From: Halobacillus faecis
GTDB taxonomy: Bacteria; Bacillota; Bacilli; Bacillales; Halobacillaceae
Direction: 5' to 3'
Assembly (NCBI RefSeq): GCF_007991335.1
Contig: NZ_BJYD01000012.1
Location: forward strand, 310,001-374,000
DNA: 64,000 nucleotides
Part shown: one piece after another, positions 59,186 through 64,000 of the stretch
Position numbering within the stretch: position 1 is the stretch's first letter
How the letters are laid out: every line of letters starts with the position of its first letter
Notes under the pieces: generated by a model
What the model saw: only the letters and a program-made list of their open reading frames with translations
What the model was told of the DNA's origin: nothing
The model's database searches: none
Position numbers and translations under genes: made by a program

Positions 59186-60022
59186 GTGACCACTCATAAA
59201 AATGATGGAAGCGAGAAAGTCCATACTGATTTTTCAAGCCGAATGACCTATGGGGAATATTTGAACTTGGAGGAACTGCTATCTGCTCAAAATCGTCTAT
59301 CCACTCACCATGATGAGATGCTTTTTATTGTCATTCATCAAGTCAGTGAACTATGGATGAAGTTGACTTTGCATGAACTTCAAGCAGCTATAGAAGCGAT
59401 TAGAAAAAATCACATGCAGGCGGCTTTTAAGATGCTGGCTCGAGTGTCCAGCATTCAGAAACAGATTATTCAAGCCTGGGATGTCCTTTCAACATTGACT
59501 CCATCAGAATATATGGAGTTCCGCGATCACCTTGGACAGGCTTCCGGCTTCCAATCCTATCAGTACAGAATGATTGAATTTGCATTGGGGTACAAAACTT
59601 CTCACGTTTTAAAAATCTACGAGAAAGATCCTGATTTGCAACGTGGTCTTGAAGTGGCCTATCGTGCACCAAGTCTCTATGATGCTGCCATCGAAAAGCT
59701 ATCTGATTCGGGTTTTCCAATCTCAGAAAAATTGTTGGACCGCGATTACATGCAGCTGTATGAAAAAGATGCCAGTGTAGAAGCTGCCTGGACAAATGTC
59801 TATAAAGATGTAGAGCAATACTGGGACTTGTACCAATTGGGGGAGAAGCTTGTTGACATTGAAGACAGTCTCCAGCAATGGCGTTTCCGTCACATGAAAA
59901 CAGTCGAACGAATCATCGGTCACAAAAAAGGGACAGGCGGCTCCTCCGGTGTCGGCTATTTAAAGAAAGTCCTCGATCATCGTTTTTTTCCCGAATTATG
60001 GGATGTCCGCACCAACATCTAG
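59186..60022 (+). CDS. kynA: Tryptophan 2,3-dioxygenase
   Basis: A 278-residue all-helical haem dioxygenase starting at GTG with AAAGGAGG. The family core is clear: '[20 protein letters not shown]', '[22 protein letters not shown]', '[21 protein letters not shown]', and '[32 protein letters not shown]' with the proximal His and glycine loop. It opens the indole ring of tryptophan to N-formylkynurenine. The kynB and kynU genes that usually follow are not in the window, so downstream steps are unaccounted for here. Confidence 0.93.
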   Translation: MTTHKNDGSEKVHTDFSSRMTYGEYLNLEELLSAQNRLSTHHDEMLFIVIHQVSELWMKLTLHELQAAIEAIRKNHMQAAFKMLARVSSIQKQIIQAWDVLSTLTPSEYMEFRDHLGQASGFQSYQYRMIEFALGYKTSHVLKIYEKDPDLQRGLEVAYRAPSLYDAAIEKLSDSGFPISEKLLDRDYMQLYEKDASVEAAWTNVYKDVEQYWDLYQLGEKLVDIEDSLQQWRFRHMKTVERIIGHKKGTGGSSGVGYLKKVLDHRFFPELWDVRTNI

Positions 60023-60052
60023 AACTCTCCTGATGGGAGAGTTCTTTTTTAT
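60021..60052 (+). terminator. Terminator after kynA
   Basis: AGAACTCTCC-TGAT-GGGAGAGTTCT followed by TTTTTA, starting at the stop codon. Confidence 0.9.
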
Positions 60053-60064
60053 TCCGCTAAATGA

Positions 60065-60204
60065 TAGGATTCTGGAAGACTCAGAAACCCCACAGGCCCC
60101 AGTATCAGAAGGCTCAACGCACTCCCACGGAAAGCGTGCCATTCCTCGGAGCTCTTATCTAATCAACCCAAGTCCCGATACTAGAGTCTTTAAGAATAGG
60201 GAGT
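60065..60204. repeat. Palindromic intergenic repeat, copy 6 (inverted)
   Basis: The left end AGGATTCTGGAAGACTCAG and the right end ACTAGAGTCTTTAAGAATAG match the family's inverted ends. The centre CTCCCACGGAAAGCGTGCC and ATTCCTCGGAGCTC is the reverse complement of the core in copies 1 and 2, with more substitutions. The region (60023-60323) also contains the deacetylase promoter, TACAAT near 60283, but no gene. Confidence 0.72.
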
Positions 60205-60323
60205 GATTTTGGAAAAGGAGTTTGCCGAATTAACTTAATTTACTGAATATATCGAAGTAATTACGTCATTGTTACATTTGTGTTACAATAGATTGTGTGA
60301 CTATGAGATAAAGAGGGAAAAGC

Positions 60324-61706
60324 ATGAGACAACCGATTATATATACCATCTTGTTTGTTTTGTTGACGGCGTCCGGCTGTTCTTTCATTGCAAATGCTAA
60401 TGAAGAGTCGGGAGAGAAGACAGATATTCAGGTCATGTATGACGTTCGTATAGAAACAGATATTAGTGAATTTGAAGAGTATCATATGACCGCACATTAT
60501 CCACAAACACCGAATAACCAAATCGACCAAACGATTATAGATTATGTGAATCAGCAGAAAGCTTTATTTAAGCAAGAAAGCTACAAAAGTAAACAAAAGA
60601 ATGATGGAAGCCAGGCGCATGAATTGCACATTGATTTTGAAGTCATTCATCAAAATCAACGGTTTTTCGTTGTAAGATTCATAGAAACGATGGACCTTGG
60701 TGCAGGCGGAGTTATGACCAACCAGACCATCATGAATTTCGATAAGAAGAACGGAAAAGCTTTGTCGCTGGAAGAATTATTTAAGGAAGATATCTATTAT
60801 GTCGATCGTCTCCACGAGTGGACGAAAGAGAAGATGGGCGATGCAGGTGAAGGAAACTCACAGCTTATGGATAAGGTTGAGGCGAAACCTGAATTTTACG
60901 AAGATGTCGCTTTTACGGGGGAAGGGTTGCTTGTTTTTATAGATGCCCCAGCTAGTCAAGAACCATACCGTGTGATGATCGAGAAAGATAAAGTATCCAG
61001 ACTTCTTCGTTCAGAGTACACAGATGCCTTTATAGAGGCACCTGATGTAGTGGATAACACAACTTCAGAGGACAAGGGAACCGACAATCATTACAAGGAC
61101 TTTTCTCTAGATAACCATTTACATGGGGAAAGGAAAGAAGTGGCTTTAACCTTCGATGATGGTCCTCACCCTGAAGTAACGAGGGAAATCCTTGATGTAC
61201 TGGACAAGTATGAAGCGAAAGCCTCTTTCTTCATGATCGGGAAACGGGTAGGTTACTATCCTGAAGTGGCTCGTGAAGTGAGTGAACGCGGGCATGAAAT
61301 TGGAAACCATACGTGGAATCATCCACGTTTGGGACGCTTGTCAGACGATCAGATCAACCAGCAGCTTACTTCTACTCAAACGATTCTGGAGCAAGTGACA
61401 GGGCAGAAGGTGGATTTACTACGGTTACCTTTTGGAAATCTTCCTTCTGCAAACGATCAGGAAGAAAACATTGTTGCGCCATGGACGATTTATAGTGAGG
61501 AATGGGAAGATCTAAAACCGGAGACGGTCGCTGAGGATATCCTTTCAGAAATGGAAGGAGATTCCATTGTTCTGCTTCACGATCTTCAACATTCTACAGT
61601 AGAAACCGTGGATCTCCTATTAAAAGGGCTGTACGCTGAAGGGTATGAAGTTGTTCCTGTTGGTCATATCATTGATAAACAAGAAAACCGTTCCGTTTTT
61701 AATTAA
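60324..61706 (+). CDS. Lipoprotein polysaccharide deacetylase (PdaC-like)
   Basis: A 460-residue protein with a lipobox 'LTASGC' at 15-19, so lipid-anchored. Residues 40-235 look like a DUF4163/DUF3298 pair ('ISEFEEYHMTAHYPQTPNNQIDQTIIDYVNQQ', 'VRFIETMDLGAGGVMTNQTIMNFD'), and from 265 a NodB homology domain with 'VALTFDDGPHPEVTRE' (catalytic Asp278, metal Asp279) and 'IGNHTWNHPRLG'. Such enzymes remove acetyl groups from peptidoglycan sugars. The usual motif 3 'RPPYG' reads 'RLPFG', and the 'W' motif 4 region is shortened, so activity should be tested. The box is AAGAGGGAA. Confidence 0.88.
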   Translation: MRQPIIYTILFVLLTASGCSFIANANEESGEKTDIQVMYDVRIETDISEFEEYHMTAHYPQTPNNQIDQTIIDYVNQQKALFKQESYKSKQKNDGSQAHELHIDFEVIHQNQRFFVVRFIETMDLGAGGVMTNQTIMNFDKKNGKALSLEELFKEDIYYVDRLHEWTKEKMGDAGEGNSQLMDKVEAKPEFYEDVAFTGEGLLVFIDAPASQEPYRVMIEKDKVSRLLRSEYTDAFIEAPDVVDNTTSEDKGTDNHYKDFSLDNHLHGERKEVALTFDDGPHPEVTREILDVLDKYEAKASFFMIGKRVGYYPEVAREVSERGHEIGNHTWNHPRLGRLSDDQINQQLTSTQTILEQVTGQKVDLLRLPFGNLPSANDQEENIVAPWTIYSEEWEDLKPETVAEDILSEMEGDSIVLLHDLQHSTVETVDLLLKGLYAEGYEVVPVGHIIDKQENRSVFN

Positions 61707-61726
61707 AAACGGAACGGTTTTTTATT
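61683..61726 (+). terminator. Terminator after the deacetylase
   Basis: AAAACCGTTCCGTTTTT and its inverse AAAAACGGAACGGTTTT around AATT; a long perfect stem then TTATTT. It overlaps the last codons of the gene. Confidence 0.88.
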
Positions 61727-61760
61727 TTTCACTTCTTCAGGTAGAGCCATCACGATGGAA

Positions 61761-62813
61761 TTATATTAATTGTTCTGCCACCCATTTGCCCCAACGGTCA
61801 AACTCTACAAGGAATCCGTCATGCCCATAGTCGGTGTGTATGTGGTGGTGCTCTCCTTTTTCGCAGGTGGCAGAGAATGGCTGGATTAATGCTTCTGGAT
61901 AAAGAAGGTCATGTTCAAAACTGAAGGTATGAACCTCCGCTTTGTATTGCTTCGCTGCTTGTGCCCATCCATTTCTTCCTCGTCCGATATCGTGGTTGTT
62001 CATCGCCTCGAGAAGGTAGAGATAGCTGTTAGCATCAAAACGTTCTTTAATCTTATCCCCTTGATAATCCAAATAAGATTGAATTTCATAAGAGGTATCG
62101 GCGTGATAGGACCGGTCAAACCTTTTTTCAAATAAGGTACTGCTTCGGTACGTGACCATACCGGTCATCCGGGCAATCTCGAATCCCCTTAAGTCTTCGT
62201 TTGAATGATAGTCTCCATTTCTAAAATGAGGATCACTCTTTATCGCTCTAGCACCAATATGATTAAAAGCGATGCCGTAATCACTTAGATAGGGCGTCGC
62301 TGCGAGGATGAATAATTTATCCATAAAATCAGGATAAAGGAGCCCCCATTCGTACGTCTGCATACCTCCAAGTGATCCGCCTGCTACCGCATGGACATGA
62401 GTGATGCCTAAGCGGTTTAATGCTTCATATTGAGCGTGAACCATATCGCGAATGGTTACTTTGGGAAAAGTCTGACGGTACGGTTTGCCTGTGTCCGGGT
62501 TGATGCTCGCAGGCCCTGTAGACCCGTGACACCCGCCAAGAACATTGAAGGTGATTACTTGGTATCGATTGGTATCAATTGGACAATCTTCACCAATCAA
62601 ACCGGCCCACCAGCCACGTTCATCCCTTGAACCGACAGCGAGCTGGTTGCCCGTTAATGCGTGGCATACGAGGATGACGGGAGCATTCGTCGGCCCGTAT
62701 CTTTCGTAGGCAAGTTCGACATTTCCGAGCTCTTCACCAGACTCAAAGATGAAAGTGCCAATCGATATCGTTTGATTGGTTCGTGGGTGGCTGGCGGGGT
62801 TTCTTAATGACAT
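61761..62813 (-). CDS. metX: Homoserine O-acetyltransferase
   Basis: Start at ATG 62813 after AAAGGAGAA; upstream ATGs lie in the box. The 350-residue protein is an alpha/beta hydrolase-fold acyltransferase: 'PVILVCHALTGNQLAVG', nucleophile Ser in 'VAGGSLGGMQTYEW', 'RNGDYHSNEDLRGFEIARMTGMVTYRS' and the Asp-His pair near 'SFEHDLLYPEAL' and 'HTDYGHDGFLVE'. It acetylates (or, in some cases, succinylates) homoserine for sulfhydrylation. It follows metY by 23 bases on the same strand, forming the direct-sulfhydrylation pathway to homocysteine. Confidence 0.93.
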   Translation of the reverse strand: MSLRNPASHPRTNQTISIGTFIFESGEELGNVELAYERYGPTNAPVILVCHALTGNQLAVGSRDERGWWAGLIGEDCPIDTNRYQVITFNVLGGCHGSTGPASINPDTGKPYRQTFPKVTIRDMVHAQYEALNRLGITHVHAVAGGSLGGMQTYEWGLLYPDFMDKLFILAATPYLSDYGIAFNHIGARAIKSDPHFRNGDYHSNEDLRGFEIARMTGMVTYRSSTLFEKRFDRSYHADTSYEIQSYLDYQGDKIKERFDANSYLYLLEAMNNHDIGRGRNGWAQAAKQYKAEVHTFSFEHDLLYPEALIQPFSATCEKGEHHHIHTDYGHDGFLVEFDRWGKWVAEQLI

Positions 62814-62836
62814 GCTTATCATTCTCCTTTCTTTCA

Positions 62837-64000
62837 CTAGACCGATACGAGGGAAGTGGATAGATCTTTCCCTGATCGGATGTTCACGACAGCTTCATAA
62901 AGGCTCACCCCGGAAATGATGGCTGCATCTTCGTGGTTGATTGGTTTTCGTGACCAGAGTAGTGTCGGTTTTACTTCTTTCGCTATGTTCAAGATCTCCT
63001 CATCCGCTTCCTCAACATAAACGATATCCCAGTTGACATTCGTTTCCCTTTGTAGTTCCTCCATGTTAGAGAAGGAAACAACATCAAATCCCAGTCTTTC
63101 CAACTTGTGCTGCTCCACAAGAAGAGAACTCGCGCATACAATCCCGATGACTCTTTTTCTCAACTCCCCGTTCGAACGGTCCAGGGATGAAGATAAAACG
63201 GGTTCCGCCGCGTGCTTGCTTTTACCGTATGATTTTCTAAATCCATTGGCATGATAAATGGCGTTGTCCAGGTCCTGAATTAAATCTTCTACAGATTCTA
63301 ACCCCACAGATAAGCGGACAAGTTCTTCTGTTACACCAGATTTACTCAAGTTTTCATGGCTTAATTGCTGGTGAGTGGTAGAGGCTGGATGGATAATTAA
63401 AGATTTGGCATCCCCGACATTGGCTACATGTGACCAGATGGTACTTTGGTCAATCAGTTTCCGACCTGCATCGCGCCCTCCTTTAATCCCGAAAACAACG
63501 ATCGATCCATGACCGTAATGAAAGTACTTTTCGGCTAAGGTGTGAGTGGGGTGGTCTTTTAAGCCTGGATAATTCACCCACTCGACGCCTTCGTGTTGAT
63601 TTAAATATTCAGCAATTTCTAAAGCTTGATTCGCATGTGTCTTCACTCGTAAGTGTAAAGTTTCCAGTCCTTGCAGAAGTAAGAATGCGTTTTGAGGGCT
63701 TAGACAGGCGCCGATATCTCGAAGCAGCTGTACGCGCAATTTTATAGCAAAAGCAGCAGGGCCTGCATCCACCCCGAATCGGATGCCGTTATAGCTTTCA
63801 TCCGGTTCTGTGAATCCAGGGAACTTTTCATGGTTCCAGTTAAAACGTCCACTATCAACGACAACTCCACCGATGGCCGTTCCGTGTCCGCCAATCCATT
63901 TCGTGGCGGAGTGCACAACGATGTCAGCACCCCAGTCGATCGGTCTGCACACATACGGAGTAGCGAATGTGTTATCAATGATAAAGGGGATGTGGTGATC
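62837..64000 (-). CDS. metY: O-acetylhomoserine sulfhydrylase, N-terminus beyond the window, with extra C-terminal domain
   Basis: The frame is open to the right edge (first visible residues '[20 protein letters not shown]'). '[19 protein letters not shown]' holds the PLP lysine, and '[45 protein letters not shown]' is the usual C-terminal end of this Cys/Met-metabolism PLP family. About 140 more residues follow (62837-63235), with no known match: a basic linker '[14 protein letters not shown]', then alternating beta-strand and helix patterns ('[29 protein letters not shown]', '[28 protein letters not shown]'). The enzyme makes homocysteine from acetylhomoserine and sulfide; the add-on may bind a ligand or partner. 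Confidence 0.88.
   Translation of the reverse strand, partial: DHHIPFIIDNTFATPYVCRPIDWGADIVVHSATKWIGGHGTAIGGVVVDSGRFNWNHEKFPGFTEPDESYNGIRFGVDAGPAAFAIKLRVQLLRDIGACLSPQNAFLLLQGLETLHLRVKTHANQALEIAEYLNQHEGVEWVNYPGLKDHPTHTLAEKYFHYGHGSIVVFGIKGGRDAGRKLIDQSTIWSHVANVGDAKSLIIHPASTTHQQLSHENLSKSGVTEELVRLSVGLESVEDLIQDLDNAIYHANGFRKSYGKSKHAAEPVLSSSLDRSNGELRKRVIGIVCASSLLVEQHKLERLGFDVVSFSNMEELQRETNVNWDIVYVEEADEEILNIAKEVKPTLLWSRKPINHEDAAIISGVSLYEAVVNIRSGKDLSTSLVSV

Overview
The window looks like chromosomal DNA of a spore-forming, aerobic Firmicute of the family Bacillaceae. This is inferred from strong AGGAGG-type ribosome binding sites, many rho-independent terminators, and a gene set typical of that family: a liaIHFSR envelope-stress operon, ypmR/ypmS, a ypcP-type exonuclease, an RsbR-like STAS protein, an Sda-like checkpoint peptide, a treR-type trehalose operon and BirA-, CcpA- and MhqR-type operators. 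The gene content would fit a marine or halotolerant genus such as Halobacillus or a relative, but that is a guess. No rRNA, tRNA, CRISPR array or intact insertion sequence was seen.

Layout. 1-6.1 kb: end of an amidase, alpha/beta hydrolases, an unusual HTH protein fused to a degenerate F1-ATPase beta-like domain, an MFS carrier and a Bax inhibitor-1 membrane protein. 6.1-11.6 kb: a two-component system, then the pabA-pabBC folate-precursor genes with a DCC-family thioredoxin-like gene and a 53-residue membrane protein. 11.7-19.6 kb: RsbR-like protein, MDR oxidoreductase, acetyltransferase, aldehyde dehydrogenase with its DUF779 partner under a cre site, ypcP, an RRNPP-type regulator and an NAD(P)-binding protein. 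19.7-26.6 kb: an Fe-S PD-(D/E)XK nuclease, an alkyltransferase-like protein, pdxK, trhO, a DHA2 efflux pump, nicotinamidase and an MFS pseudogene. 26.7-31.8 kb: the trehalose operon (EIIA, EIIBC, phospho-trehalase, TreR) behind two TreR-like operators.

31.9-40.7 kb: a persulfide-dioxygenase/rhodanese protein; a second RRNPP regulator whose stop overlaps the start of a 41-residue secreted propeptide gene (a probable quorum-sensing pair not in the usual gene catalogues); a short-form aconitase; an MhqO-like ring-cleaving dioxygenase with an MhqR-like box; an XRE-PAS regulator coupled to an Sda-like peptide; and a TRIC-like channel. 40.9-51.6 kb: cysK, ypmS-ypmR, a nuclease-helicase, a solitary N6-adenine methyltransferase, an AhpD-like protein, bioY under a BirA-like operator, a CcoN-like membrane protein, an M24 peptidase and a frameshifted NERD gene. 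51.6-64 kb: the lia operon, rpiA, an RQC-domain DNA-binding protein, DUF4166, kynA, a lipoprotein polysaccharide deacetylase, and metY-metX (metY incomplete at the right edge).

Six intergenic spaces carry copies, in both orientations, of one palindromic GC-rich repeat with inverted ends. Several reported starts differ from the longest open frame because the ribosome binding site favours an internal ATG or GTG. The strongest candidates for something undescribed are the RRNPP-propeptide pair, the HTH/F1-beta fusion, the XRE-PAS/Sda-like pair, the unexplained C-terminal extension of MetY and the repeat family.
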